Below, one piece after another: positions 37,410 to 46,317 of a stretch of 64,000 nt of DNA. A program made the position numbers and the translations under genes. Source of the stretch: Arsenicibacter rosenii (lineage in GTDB: Bacteria > Bacteroidota > Bacteroidia > Cytophagales > Spirosomataceae); assembly GCF_001870735.1 (NCBI RefSeq), contig NZ_MORL01000005.1, positions 1 to 64,000 on the forward strand. Reading direction: 5' to 3'. Every line of letters starts with the position of its first letter. Position 1 is the first letter of the stretch. Under the pieces are notes generated by a model, which saw only the letters and a program-made list of their open reading frames with translations, did not search any database and was not told the DNA's origin.

Positions 37410-39053
37410 GTGAGTCAACGTTCATTTCCGGGCTGGGTGCCTCTGGCATTTGTTTTGCTCGCCACAACAGCCGTGTTCAGCCACCTCGGCTATTTGCCGG
37501 TCGATGTCCGGACCGACGAGCCGAGGCGGGCCGTCGTCGCGCTGGAGATGCTGCTGTCGGGCCATTACCTCACCCCTACCCTCAACGGGGCCCTCTATTT
37601 CAACAAGCCGCCGCTCTACAACTGGATGATCGCCGGTTCGTTCCGTCTTTGGGGCGATTTTTCGTCGCTGGCGCTGCGGTTTCCGATGGCGCTTTCTGCC
37701 ATCGGCTTTTCACTGACTATTTTCTGGTTTGTCCGCCGTGAGCTGGGGGCCTACAGGGCGTTTCTGATTGCGGGGATGCAGCTGGTCAACGGGCGGGTGC
37801 TGTTTTTCGAGACCTTGTTCGGGCTCATGGACATTACGCTGGCGTGGATTACCTACACGAGCTGGATGCTGCTCTACCGGCTGTCGGTGCGGCAACGCTG
37901 GTGGGTGCTTTATCCGGCCACCTACCTGCTGACGGCCATCGGGTTTATGATGAAGGGCTGGCCATCGGTTATTTTTCAGGGGCTTACGCTGGTTGGCTGG
38001 CTGGGGTGGCGGCGCGAATGGCGGCGGCTGTGGCATCCGGCCCACGTGGCCGGGCTGCTGCTGTTTGCCGGCCTTGTCGGCGGCTATTACGTGGCGGCGG
38101 CGCTGGAAGCGGGTTTTCCGGTGGCCAAAGCCCTGGATGTGCTCTGGTTTGAGAGTACCCGCCGGACGGCCCTCACCTTCGGCATCGGCGCGGCCCTGCT
38201 CCACCTGCTGACGTTTCCGTTTGAGTTTATCTACCATTTTGCGCCGTTTACGCTGCTACTGCCCCTGCTCGCGGTTCGGGGGGCCCCAGACCGGCTGCGG
38301 GCGCATCCGTTTCTGGCCTTCAACGGGCTGGTGTTTCTGGTGAACATACCCATCTACTGGGCGTCGCCGCAGGTCTATGCCCGTTATCTGCTGATGTTTC
38401 TGCCGCTGCTGTTTACCTGTCTGGTCTACTTGTATGAGGGCGTAGGGCGGAGAGCGGGGAGCGGAGAGCGCGGGGTGTGGGTTCGCCGGTGGGTGGAGCG
38501 GATCTGGGGCGGGCTGATGGCGCTGATTGCTGTCGGGGCGTTGGGGCTGCCTTTTCTGCCCGACATGCAGGGGATTCCGTACCGGTTCACGTGGGCGGCG
38601 GGGGCCTCCGTCGTACTGGGCGGGTGCTGGTATGCCTATACGCGCCTGCCTGCCCACCGGCTGCTGATCCTGCTGTTCTATCTGCTCTTCGGCCGGATAG
38701 CCTTTAACGCGCTCGTATTGCCCCCCCGGCTGGCCAAGCGGGCTTTCTACAAAGCGACCTCTGAGCAGGCCGCGCGGCTGACGCTCGACCCTCGCGGGCG
38801 GCCGCTGCCCCTCTATGTCTACCGGCAGACGATCACGCCCGAACTGGGCGCCACCGACGTCAATACGTTTCATATCGAAGTGGTCCGGCGGCAGATTTTG
38901 CCCCTGACGAGCCAGAAACACCCGAATGCCTTGTATCTTGCCGACTCCGTCAGCCTCCTCAACGAACACTACCAAACCCTCGGCACCCTCATGCTCTACG
39001 ACAACCACCCGGCGAAGATTGTAAAATTTGTGAATGAGCGATTGAGCGATTGA
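37410..39053 (+). CDS. GT39/ArnT-like membrane glycosyltransferase
   Basis: The 547-residue integral membrane enzyme has ~11-12 hydrophobic segments. The first periplasmic loop has the catalytic acidic pair in VRTDEPRRAVVALEML, followed by NKPPLYNWM, the hallmark of the PMT/ArnT family that uses polyprenyl-phosphate sugars. The start is GTG, just after the inverted repeat. The last residues (NERLSD) are encoded by intergenic-type repeat sequence. The GT2 enzyme 71 bases downstream probably makes its polyprenyl-phosphate donor. Confidence 0.85.
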   Translation: MSQRSFPGWVPLAFVLLATTAVFSHLGYLPVDVRTDEPRRAVVALEMLLSGHYLTPTLNGALYFNKPPLYNWMIAGSFRLWGDFSSLALRFPMALSAIGFSLTIFWFVRRELGAYRAFLIAGMQLVNGRVLFFETLFGLMDITLAWITYTSWMLLYRLSVRQRWWVLYPATYLLTAIGFMMKGWPSVIFQGLTLVGWLGWRREWRRLWHPAHVAGLLLFAGLVGGYYVAAALEAGFPVAKALDVLWFESTRRTALTFGIGAALLHLLTFPFEFIYHFAPFTLLLPLLAVRGAPDRLRAHPFLAFNGLVFLVNIPIYWASPQVYARYLLMFLPLLFTCLVYLYEGVGRRAGSGERGVWVRRWVERIWGGLMALIAVGALGLPFLPDMQGIPYRFTWAAGASVVLGGCWYAYTRLPAHRLLILLFYLLFGRIAFNALVLPPRLAKRAFYKATSEQAARLTLDPRGRPLPLYVYRQTITPELGATDVNTFHIEVVRRQILPLTSQKHPNALYLADSVSLLNEHYQTLGTLMLYDNHPAKIVKFVNERLSD

Positions 39054-39079
39054 GTGAAAGGATCACTCATTCACAAATT
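39025..39079. repeat. Inverted repeat across the GT39 stop codon
   Basis: AATTTGTGAATGAG (39025-39038) is inverted perfectly as CTCATTCACAAATT (39066-39079). The arms and spacer share the ATTGAGTGA-type unit with the following sequence. It may terminate GT39 transcription. Confidence 0.7.
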
Positions 39080-39124
39080 CACTCAATCACTCATTCGCCC
39101 AATCACTCAATGACGCGTTAAACC

Positions 39125-40087
39125 ATGCAGCGCCACTCAATCAGTCAATCAGTCAATCAGTCAATCATAGTCTCGGTTGTCATTTGTGTTTATAACGAAG
39201 CCGGGAACATCGGGCCGTTGGTAGAGGAACTGCGATCGGCGCTGCGGGGACGTAGCTATGAGCTGATTTATGTCAATGACGGGTCGACAGACGGGACACT
39301 GGCGGAGCTGGACGCCCTGGCGGCTCCGGAGCTGGTGATTGTCGATCTGGCGCGGAATTACGGGCAGAGCCAGGCCCTGGCGGCGGGGTTTGCGGTGGCA
39401 CAGGGCACCTGGGTGGTGACCCTCGACGGCGATCTGCAGCACGATCCGGCCGATATTCCACGGCTGCTGACGCTGGCCGAAAGCGGCGGGTATGACATGG
39501 TCGGGAGTGTGAGAGCGCGGCGGCAGGACGGTTTCTGGCTCCGGAAAGTACCGAGTTGGGTCGCCAACGCCCTCATCCGGCGCGTGACCGGTGTTTACCT
39601 GCACGATTATGGCAGCTCCCTGCGCGTGTTCCGCACCGACCTGGCGAAGCGGCTACCGCTCTATGGCGAACTGCACCGGTTTATGCCCGTGCTGGCCCAT
39701 CTGGAAGGAGCCCGCATGACCGAAGTGCCGGTCCACCACCGCGCCCGCCTGCATGGTGCTTCCAAATACGGGCTGGGCCGGACCATGAAGGTCATCAGCG
39801 ATCTGATGCTGCTGGTTTTTCTGAAGCGCTACGGCCTGAAGCCCATGCATTTTTTCGGGCACGGCAGCCTGTACATGTGGGCGGTCAGCGGCCTGCTCTA
39901 CGCGTACGACGGCTGGCACTTTCTGACCAACGGTGTCCGGCACCCCTCCCTGCTGGCGCCTCTGCTGCTTGTCGGCGGTTTTCAGTTTCTGGGCATGGGA
40001 CTGCTGGCCGAACTCCTCCTCCGCCTGTATTACAATTCCCCCCAGCGAACGACGTACCGTATACGTAACCTAACCAAAAAATCATAA
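39125..40087 (+). CDS. DPM1/ArnC-like GT2 polyprenyl-phosphate glycosyltransferase
   Basis: The 320-residue enzyme transfers a sugar to polyprenyl phosphate. SVVICVYNEAGNIGPLVEEL opens the GT-A fold; YVNDGSTDGTL, LDGDLQHDPADIP (Asp-x-Asp) and the acceptor segment HDYGSSLRVFRTDLAKRLP match the DPM1-like family. Two TM helices lie at ~245-265 and ~275-300. The only in-frame ATG upstream of the conserved core is at 39125, and the first residues (ISQSVNQSI) are encoded by 8-base tandem repeats. It pairs with the GT39 gene upstream. Confidence 0.88.
   Translation: MQRHSISQSVNQSIIVSVVICVYNEAGNIGPLVEELRSALRGRSYELIYVNDGSTDGTLAELDALAAPELVIVDLARNYGQSQALAAGFAVAQGTWVVTLDGDLQHDPADIPRLLTLAESGGYDMVGSVRARRQDGFWLRKVPSWVANALIRRVTGVYLHDYGSSLRVFRTDLAKRLPLYGELHRFMPVLAHLEGARMTEVPVHHRARLHGASKYGLGRTMKVISDLMLLVFLKRYGLKPMHFFGHGSLYMWAVSGLLYAYDGWHFLTNGVRHPSLLAPLLLVGGFQFLGMGLLAELLLRLYYNSPQRTTYRIRNLTKKS
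39137..39168 (+). repeat. 8-base tandem repeat in the GT2 start region
   Basis: TCAATCAG occurs at 39137, 39145 and 39153, then TCAATCAT at 39161. The unit length is not a multiple of three, so gain or loss of a copy would shift the reading frame. Confidence 0.85.
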
Positions 40088-40248
40088 ATCAGAACAATCA
40101 TATCCGCCTTTATTTATGTGACTTATCCTATATTTATTTATAATTATCTGGCACAATAGTTGTTTGTTTATAATTTTGTAGCTAGTAATTATTCTTTTAC
40201 CGGTTCAAGTAAATAAGTTGGTTACTAACAAATCGATTTCCTTCATAG

Positions 40249-40365
40249 TTGAATATTACAATTTCTACAATCAGTCAGCTGTCTGTTCAGAACGCCGATA
40301 ATGGTAGCCAGGCCGCTACCTATACGACAACGGTAGGCGGTGCTGCCTGCCCGGCAGGTAACTAA
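40249..40365 (+). pseudogene. Possible remnant of a secreted protein C-terminus
   Basis: In the spacer 40088-40428 one short frame reads like an extracellular beta-rich tail (ISQLSVQNADNGSQAATYTT, then VGGAACPAGN and a stop at 40363-40365). It is directly followed by a good terminator. No start or signal peptide accompanies it, and a stop lies just upstream. It may be a decayed 3' end of a surface-protein gene. The sequence 40088-40248 is AT-rich and shows nothing further. Confidence 0.35.
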
Positions 40366-40385
40366 GGGTTTGCGGCTTATAAAAG

Positions 40386-40425
40386 GGTCTGTCCGGGGGG
40401 TGTTTCCGGGCAGACCGGTTTGTTT
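40386..40425 (+). terminator. Stem-loop terminator
   Basis: GGTCTGTCCGG (40386-40396) pairs with CCGGGCAGACC (40406-40416) with one G-T pair, then GGTTTGTTT. The right arm and loop resemble 44886-44915. Confidence 0.7.
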
Positions 40426-40428
40426 GGG

Positions 40429-40674
40429 TCAGGCGGCCGTTTTTTTCCGGATAATGGCATTGAGCGCAATCAGCACCCACACCACATTGACCAGGGCGGA
40501 GGGGTACGCGTGGTGATAGATGGTATTGACAACAAAAAACACACCGCCTACCATGTTCATCCAGATGTAGGCAATGTGATCGGCTTTGAGGCGGCCGTAG
40601 ATATTGGCGGCGTAGGCCCCCACGATCAGCACTGAGCCAATCCAGCCCAGGGTTTCAATCAGAATGTGCATCAT
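40429..40674 (-). CDS. CBU_0592-type small membrane protein
   Basis: The 81-residue protein has three hydrophobic helices with small polar turns (LGWIGSVLIVGAYAANIYGRL, then IWMNMVGGVFFVVNT). The pattern matches the small CBU_0592-like membrane protein family, whose function is unknown. It lies eight bases after the AGE epimerase stop and is probably translated with it. Confidence 0.7.
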   Translation of the reverse strand: MMHILIETLGWIGSVLIVGAYAANIYGRLKADHIAYIWMNMVGGVFFVVNTIYHHAYPSALVNVVWVLIALNAIIRKKTAA

Positions 40675-40681
40675 GTTCAGA

Positions 40682-41890
40682 TCAGATCCGGTCCATCATC
40701 TCCATGCAGGCGCGACCGTTGTGGTAGGGGCATTTCCACATGCTGATTTTGGTGTTGCCCACGATCTTGTGGTGTTCATCCACACCGCCGTACCATTCGC
40801 CCCGCTGCCGGTCGATGAGGTATTTTTTGATAAAGGTCCAGCTTTCTACCGACTTTTCCAGAAACTGCGGTTCTTTTGTCAGCTGCCAGGCATGGATGAA
40901 CCCGACCATGGCTTCGGCCATTACCCACCACGACCGCTCCTGATTCAGGTGACCGGTAACCGGATCAAATTCGTAGTTCATCCCGCCATCGGCCGCCAGC
41001 CCCGTCGCGGCAGCCCGCGCCATGGCGACCGATTCTTTTTTGATCGCGTTGACCAGTTCATGATCGCCCAGCACCTCCGCTGCTTCGGGCAGCAGCCAGG
41101 ACGCTTCGATGTCGTGGCCGTAAGAGATGGCCGTCCGGCGGGTTTCCCAGTTGTCGCCCTGAAACAAGATCATCCGGTGTGTTGCCGGGTCGATGATGTG
41201 CTGCCGGAAAACGTTGATCAGGCCGCGCACCTGCGTGCGGAGGTCATAGATCCCCTGGCCGCGCTCAGGCCATACGCGCAGCAGACAGGTAAAGGCTTCC
41301 AGAATGTGCAGATGGGTATTCATGGTTTTCGACTCACCGTTTTCTTTCCGGCTGATGGCATAGGGAGCGGTCGGTGACCAGTCGCGGGCAAATCCTTCGA
41401 AAAAGCCCCCGCTTCCTGTTGCGTCATAGGCGTGTTTGACCATGGCGGTGTAGACTTCCTTTGCAAAAGCCAGGGCAGGGGCGTGTTTCGTGGCGCGGTA
41501 GTATTCGCTCAGGCCATACACGGCGAATGCCTGCCCGTAGAGTTGCTTGGTGGTATCGAGTGGCTTACCGGTTGCGTCGACCGACCAGTAAACACCGCCA
41601 TAGTCGCGGTCGCGGAAAAAGGTATCGAGGTAATCGTAGGCCCGTTTAGCCAGCGGGAGGTAGTCAGCGGTGCGGCGGGTGTGACGGGCAGCGGCAGCGA
41701 AGGTCCAGAGAATACGGCTGTTGAGGACAATGCCTTTGGCGGCATCCGGTTCGGGCACATTATCGAGACCGACCTGCCCGTAAAAGCCGCCGTGCCGGGT
41801 ATCGACCGCGTATTTCTGCCAGTAGGCCAGGATGTTTGTCAGTTCGGTTTGCAACTCGCGGTGGAGCGCGTGCAGGTCAGGAGATAACAT
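40682..41890 (-). CDS. AGE-family epimerase, probably cellobiose 2-epimerase type
   Basis: The 402-residue (alpha/alpha)6-barrel enzyme epimerises C2 of a glucose-type residue. Conserved segments include HGGFYGQVG, SRILWTFAAAAR, DYGGVYWSVD, KTMNTHLHILEAF, YGHDIEASWLL (catalytic His), RSWWVMAEAM and KCPYHNGRACMEM. The HDIEASWLL and CPYHNGRACMEM segments fit cellobiose 2-epimerases better than GlcNAc 2-epimerases. A ManNAc-supplying role for the nonulosonate pathway is therefore possible but less likely. Confidence 0.83.
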   Translation of the reverse strand: MLSPDLHALHRELQTELTNILAYWQKYAVDTRHGGFYGQVGLDNVPEPDAAKGIVLNSRILWTFAAAARHTRRTADYLPLAKRAYDYLDTFFRDRDYGGVYWSVDATGKPLDTTKQLYGQAFAVYGLSEYYRATKHAPALAFAKEVYTAMVKHAYDATGSGGFFEGFARDWSPTAPYAISRKENGESKTMNTHLHILEAFTCLLRVWPERGQGIYDLRTQVRGLINVFRQHIIDPATHRMILFQGDNWETRRTAISYGHDIEASWLLPEAAEVLGDHELVNAIKKESVAMARAAATGLAADGGMNYEFDPVTGHLNQERSWWVMAEAMVGFIHAWQLTKEPQFLEKSVESWTFIKKYLIDRQRGEWYGGVDEHHKIVGNTKISMWKCPYHNGRACMEMMDRI

Positions 41891-41990
41891 ACCGGTTTTC
41901 GTTTGGTCAGGTAAGGCAGGGGGGCAAAAAATCTACTATAGGTTTTCCTACAGATTTTATCTACCTTTCCTTCTCATTATCACAGCCTTT

Positions 41991-43331
41991 ATGCAAAAAA
42001 ATCTTTACATCCTCACCTTTCTGGTCGTGGCTGCCATACATTGTGCGCTGGGGCAGCGCACCCCTGCCGACACCCTGCTACCCGCTATCCGGACTGACAC
42101 GGTCTATTTGGCTCCTGCCTGGCAGAAGACCGGTATCCTGCAACCGCCCGTAAACTTTTCGGTGTCGGCTACCTCGCTGACGACCTGTATCAGCCAGCCG
42201 GTAACCATTTCGCTGACCATACCGGAGCGGTCGCTAGGCTCCATGCTTATTTTCTCGGTTCCGCAAAACGATAGTGTGCGTACCAGCCTGCGGCAGGCAG
42301 CAGACAACAATAATCTTTTCCTGCTGACAACGGAAGCGGTCAAGCCGGGCCGGTATTCCTTTTCGTTTATTCTGCTGGCAGCCAATATCACCCTTACCCA
42401 ATCGGTGACGGTAGAAGCAGCTCCCTGCTCCCTGAGCCTGATCGCCCCTGAATACAACTGCCGCACCGGCAGTTTTGTGTTCAGGCACATGGGCGGTGAT
42501 ACGAGTGCCGTAAGCTACATGGCCGTTGGCATTACGTCGTGGAGTGACAAACCCGGTCCGTTTACCGTAAAACCGGCCTGCGATGCCGGGCCATTTACGC
42601 TCATGGCCCGCAGCGACAGCGACCCGACAGCGATTACGACGTTTGCCTGGAACTATACCCAAACCTGTCCGGAAAACTGCCCGCCGACAACGGCTCCCCC
42701 GTCATCGACAACGGTCACACCGGTCATAACCGCGAACCCCTGCGCCAGTCCGGACAGCACATTAGGGCAACCGCTCCGGCTGCTGGCCCCGGTCTATGAC
42801 TGTTCAAGCGGCGTCATTACCTTCAGGATAACCGGCGGCTCCGGCGGTCAGGTATCGTTTATGAGCCCTGCCATTACGGGCTGGACCACCAACTGCCAGA
42901 CCAACATCCAGAATTTTGCCCTGATCGCGGATATCCGCGACCCTGCTGTTTTCATAGAGCCGTTTATGCTGTTTGCCCGCGAGCTGCAGGAAGACGGCAG
43001 TTACGAAATGGCCCGGCTCCGGTGGGACCCTAAGACCGCCTGTGGGGAGGGAGCGGGCCGCACCGCTCTTTCAGAACAGCCGCTGCTGGTTGAGGTGGCC
43101 GGGAATCCTGTTTACGGGAATCTGGCGGAGGTAGTGCTGGATGGATTACAACAGGAGCCGGTACAGCTCCGGGTAGTTTCCTTACAGGGACAAGTGATTA
43201 GCGAACAAGCCTTTCCGGCAGCATCCGGTACGGTACGGACGCGGATCAAAACCGGTCAATCATCCGGTATATACCTGATTCAGGCCTTCACGCCAACCCG
43301 GCGAAAAAGTATCAGGATCGTGAAGCAATAA
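41991..43331 (+). CDS. T9SS-secreted protein with repeated Cys-rich beta modules
   Basis: The start at 41991 is chosen because [21 protein letters not shown] is a clear signal peptide; a longer frame from 41832 has no such feature. The ~446-residue mature region has an N-terminal module ([13 protein letters not shown]), two copies of the GIT.W-type module ([14 protein letters not shown] and [11 protein letters not shown]) and a Thr/Pro linker. A type A sorting domain follows ([22 protein letters not shown], ending IVKQ). It belongs to the same architecture family as the two T9SS proteins at the left end of the window. Function unknown. Confidence 0.8.
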   Translation: MQKNLYILTFLVVAAIHCALGQRTPADTLLPAIRTDTVYLAPAWQKTGILQPPVNFSVSATSLTTCISQPVTISLTIPERSLGSMLIFSVPQNDSVRTSLRQAADNNNLFLLTTEAVKPGRYSFSFILLAANITLTQSVTVEAAPCSLSLIAPEYNCRTGSFVFRHMGGDTSAVSYMAVGITSWSDKPGPFTVKPACDAGPFTLMARSDSDPTAITTFAWNYTQTCPENCPPTTAPPSSTTVTPVITANPCASPDSTLGQPLRLLAPVYDCSSGVITFRITGGSGGQVSFMSPAITGWTTNCQTNIQNFALIADIRDPAVFIEPFMLFARELQEDGSYEMARLRWDPKTACGEGAGRTALSEQPLLVEVAGNPVYGNLAEVVLDGLQQEPVQLRVVSLQGQVISEQAFPAASGTVRTRIKTGQSSGIYLIQAFTPTRRKSIRIVKQ

Positions 43332-43339
43332 AAAAACGG

Positions 43340-43347
43340 TACTTTTG
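43340..43347 (+). promoter_or_regulatory. Candidate -7 promoter element for gcvT (TACTTTTG)
   Basis: TACTTTTG matches TAnnTTTG, 19 bases before the gcvT start and right after the preceding stop codon. The -33 box is not obvious. Confidence 0.5.
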
Positions 43348-43366
43348 CGGAACAATCGTCAACGCA

Positions 43367-44458
43367 ATGACCCTCAAACAACTTCCGCTTCACCACGTTC
43401 ATCAGCAGCTCGGGGCTAAAATCATGCCCTTTGCCGGGTACGAAATGCCCGTGCGCTATACCTCCGACCTCGACGAACACAACACCGTCCGCAACGCTGT
43501 CGGTATCTTTGACGTGTCTCACATGGGTGAGTTCATCGTCCGGGGTGCAGATGCCTGTGCGTTTATCCAGCGCGTCTCGGCCAATGATGCGTCTCTGTTA
43601 TACGACGGCAAAGTCCAGTACAGCTACCTGCCGAATACGCAGGGCGGTGTGGTCGATGATTTGCTGGTATACCAGATCAGCCCCGTCGAGTTTATGCTGG
43701 TTGTCAACGCCTCTAACATCGACAAGGACTGGAACTGGATCAGCCGGTATACCGACGGACTGGCTGTCGAACTGACCAATATTTCCGACAGCACCTGTCT
43801 GTTTGCCGTGCAGGGCCCACTGGCCGCGCAGGCGCTCCAGTCGCTGACAAACGCGCAACTGGACGCTATGTCGTACTATACCTTCGAAAAGACTGATTTT
43901 GCCGGTTTCGCCAATGTCATTGTCTCGGCAACGGGCTATACGGGTGCCGGTGGTTTTGAAATCTACGTGGCCAACGAGCAGGCCGAAGCCGTGTGGCAGG
44001 CCATCATGCAGGCTGGTGAGCCATTTGGTATCAAACCGATCGGACTGGGTGCGCGCGACACGCTGCGCCTCGAAATGGGCTACTGCCTGTATGGCAACGA
44101 CATTACCGACACCACCTCACCGATTGAAGCCGGTCTGGGCTGGGTCACCAAATTCACCCACGACTTTGTCAACGCCGACGCACTGAAAGCGCAGAAAGAT
44201 GCCGGTGTACCGCGCAAACTGGTTGGCTTCGAACTGATTGACCGGGGCATTCCGCGCGGCCACTATGCCTTGTGCGATGCTGAAGGGCAGGTAATCGGCG
44301 AAGTAACGTCGGGTACGCAGTCACCGACACTGGGCAAGGGCATCGGCATGGGCTACGTTCCGACGGCGTTCAGCAAGCCGGGCACGGAGATTTTTGTCAA
44401 CGTACGGGATCGCCTGCTGAAGGCGCAGGTGGCGAAGCTACCGTTTGTGAAGAAGTAA
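43367..44458 (+). CDS. gcvT: Aminomethyltransferase (glycine cleavage T protein)
   Basis: The 363-residue T protein transfers the aminomethyl carbon from the H protein to tetrahydrofolate. Characteristic segments: [44 protein letters not shown] and [18 protein letters not shown] (folate-site Asp/Glu region), with the C-terminal [17 protein letters not shown]. Length is standard. It is transcribed alone: a promoter-like element lies before it and a strong hairpin after it. Confidence 0.97.
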   Translation: MTLKQLPLHHVHQQLGAKIMPFAGYEMPVRYTSDLDEHNTVRNAVGIFDVSHMGEFIVRGADACAFIQRVSANDASLLYDGKVQYSYLPNTQGGVVDDLLVYQISPVEFMLVVNASNIDKDWNWISRYTDGLAVELTNISDSTCLFAVQGPLAAQALQSLTNAQLDAMSYYTFEKTDFAGFANVIVSATGYTGAGGFEIYVANEQAEAVWQAIMQAGEPFGIKPIGLGARDTLRLEMGYCLYGNDITDTTSPIEAGLGWVTKFTHDFVNADALKAQKDAGVPRKLVGFELIDRGIPRGHYALCDAEGQVIGEVTSGTQSPTLGKGIGMGYVPTAFSKPGTEIFVNVRDRLLKAQVAKLPFVKK

Positions 44459-44477
44459 TTATTTTGGAAGAATATGT

Positions 44478-44521
44478 ACGTCAAAGGTCTCAAAACGTGA
44501 TGGTTTTGAGACCTTTGACGT
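44478..44521 (+). terminator. Strong stem-loop after gcvT
   Basis: ACGTCAAAGGTCTCAAAAC (44478-44496) pairs perfectly over 19 bases with 44503-44521 around a six-base loop. Confidence 0.85.
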
Positions 44522-44952
44522 GTTTAATAGCTTGAAGCGATGCATTCTCTGCATCACTTCTCCACCGGTCACCGGCCGGGCCAACAGACATTGAGCCGGT
44601 GAATGCATAGCTCACCATTGTAAACCAAGAATAAAAATCAGTCTACTAATACCTAAAAACGAAAATTTAGTTTTTATAAAAATAAACATATTGTGTTTTT
44701 TTCTCTATTTTTCGCCACACATAATTTCGTAAAGTAATCTTAATGGCTCACCTGCCTGAGCCAGCTTCCGGCTTACTGATTTTGATACCTGAATCAGTAA
44801 CCTCCCAACCCATTCGATCAGCCGCTCTCTTTGCCCTTCACAGGGTGGATGGAACCGTCTGTATTACCTGATGACAGTGTACCCGGCCCGGCTGTTTCCG
44901 GGCAGACAGGCACGTTTTGTTTAGTTGATATTCCCTTAACTACCTCTATACA
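44522..44952. other. Non-coding leader region before the DyP/P450 cluster
   Basis: There is no credible gene. A GC-rich stretch (44539-44610) has inverted elements (GATGCATTC / GAATGCAT and CACCGGT... / GCCGGTG). A hairpin GCCCGG (44886-44891) / CCGGGC (44898-44903) lies before the first gene. A TAnnTTTG-like TAATTTCG occurs at 44722-44729. These may include the cluster promoter and leader structure, but none is certain. Confidence 0.4.
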
Positions 44953-45609
44953 ATGTCAAATATTGCAGGCAAGGCGTATGCCATGAATCTACTGACGCCG
45001 CTGAAGCGTCGGATGGTCTGGGTCAACAAGGCTATTTTCTGGATTGCCGGACGGCCTTTTTTTCAGAAGCGCTCGTTTGGCGGGTTAATCACCCTCTCGC
45101 TCATTCATTATGCCCGCTGGGTTATTATCAAGGACAAGGATTTGCCAAGGCTGAACGAAAAACAGCCCAAGGAAAAGCTGACTTATGGCTACATGCTTTT
45201 TTTCAGCAACTTCAATGGCAGCTGGACCCAATACGTCGATTCCTTTTCGATGGCAATCCCGGGCGGGCTGAATCTGTTGTGGTACAAAACCATTGGCTGG
45301 CCCGATTCGGTGCCCGAAACGCCGTTTAACCAGTATGTACTGAGCAATCAGATCTGGACGGAGCATTATTACAGCGCCTATCCGCTGGCGTCTTCGAATG
45401 ATATCAAATCGGCGAAGAAAGTCCGGGAGTCGCTGCTGGACCTTGGCCGGAACCTGAACACCATTTCGCCCGATGATTTTCAGAAACAATACAATGCCAC
45501 CCTGTTAGCACTGCAGAATGACCTCAGTCAGATGGAACCAACGCCGGTTGTGAGTCTGGCCAATGAGGCCATTGCCAAGCGCAAACGGATTGAAGCCGAC
45601 CGCGAGTAA
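44953..45609 (+). CDS. Unknown protein of the DyP/P450 cluster (paralogue A)
   Basis: I do not recognise the family of this 218-residue protein. The N-terminus reads MSNIAGKAYAMNLLTPL, and the middle has YMLFFSNFNGSWTQYVDSF and a later NQYVLSNQIWTEHYYSAYP. Spacing of hydrophobic strands and helices suggests a ferredoxin-like or dimeric alpha/beta barrel fold. It aligns by eye with the next gene product over most of its length, so the two look paralogous. No signal peptide or catalytic motif is visible. It is 36 bases upstream of the paralogue and is the first gene of the cluster. Confidence 0.65.
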   Translation: MSNIAGKAYAMNLLTPLKRRMVWVNKAIFWIAGRPFFQKRSFGGLITLSLIHYARWVIIKDKDLPRLNEKQPKEKLTYGYMLFFSNFNGSWTQYVDSFSMAIPGGLNLLWYKTIGWPDSVPETPFNQYVLSNQIWTEHYYSAYPLASSNDIKSAKKVRESLLDLGRNLNTISPDDFQKQYNATLLALQNDLSQMEPTPVVSLANEAIAKRKRIEADRE

Positions 45610-45645
45610 CCTTATCCTTACCCCTAGTATAGCCTTTTAACACTC

Positions 45646-46305
45646 ATGCCCAACCTCTCTGGTAATGCATACGGGCTGACCGTCCTATGCCCTTTAGTCG
45701 CCGAAAGCGGCCTTGTTTCGCCATCTATTGAGACCCGTAAAGTCCTTCAGGCCCTGCCCGACACCCAGGACTCCTTTGATGGCCGGTGCAACAGTCCGAT
45801 GGCAGCGGTACCCAATACCTACCTGGCCCGGTTTTTCCTGCTGGAAGATGCTTTTTTTCAGGGTTACCCCAACCAGTATGATCAGCTCCGGTCGAGCTAC
45901 CTTGTCTTTGTTGCCGAAGTACATGCCGGATCGGAAGCGGCCCTGACCGACTATCTGAAGACGATGTATGCCGCCATTCCGGACGACATTCACCGGATCT
46001 GGCAGTATTGTATTGATTTTGATCAGGTGACGAGCGCCGATGCCTTCGAGAAATACATCCGCCGGTGTCAGGTCAACACCACGTTTTATTTTAACGGCTC
46101 AACCGATGCGCCCCTGGCCGAGCAGCTTAAGTCACTGTATCTGAAGCAGGAGTTTTCGCGGTTTGTATACAGCCATCAGGGGCTCAAACCGGAGGCGCTT
46201 CTGACGGCCTACCGCGCGTTTGCCGAACGGGTCAAACCGTTTGATGTGCAGGCGCCGACCTGGAAACCGGGTATTTCTTCAGAAAAACACATCGTAACCG
46301 CTTAA
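45646..46305 (+). CDS. Unknown protein of the DyP/P450 cluster (paralogue B)
   Basis: The 219-residue protein begins MPNLSGNAYGLTVLCPL, matching paralogue A position by position in pattern. It shares a core YLVFVAEVHAGSEAALTDYL, then AIPDDIHRIW, a later FEKYIRRCQVNTTFYF and a C-terminal helix. It ends 12 bases before the DyP gene, which implies translational coupling. The repeat of a small alpha/beta unit next to a DyP enzyme suggests a partner, chaperone or substrate-binding role, but this is inference. Confidence 0.65.
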   Translation: MPNLSGNAYGLTVLCPLVAESGLVSPSIETRKVLQALPDTQDSFDGRCNSPMAAVPNTYLARFFLLEDAFFQGYPNQYDQLRSSYLVFVAEVHAGSEAALTDYLKTMYAAIPDDIHRIWQYCIDFDQVTSADAFEKYIRRCQVNTTFYFNGSTDAPLAEQLKSLYLKQEFSRFVYSHQGLKPEALLTAYRAFAERVKPFDVQAPTWKPGISSEKHIVTA

Positions 46306-46317
46306 CCTTCAGTCCCT

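Noticed and set aside
40682-41890. Call as a dedicated GlcNAc 2-epimerase feeding the nonulosonate pathway
   Set aside because: Motifs fit cellobiose 2-epimerase better; kept only as an alternative.
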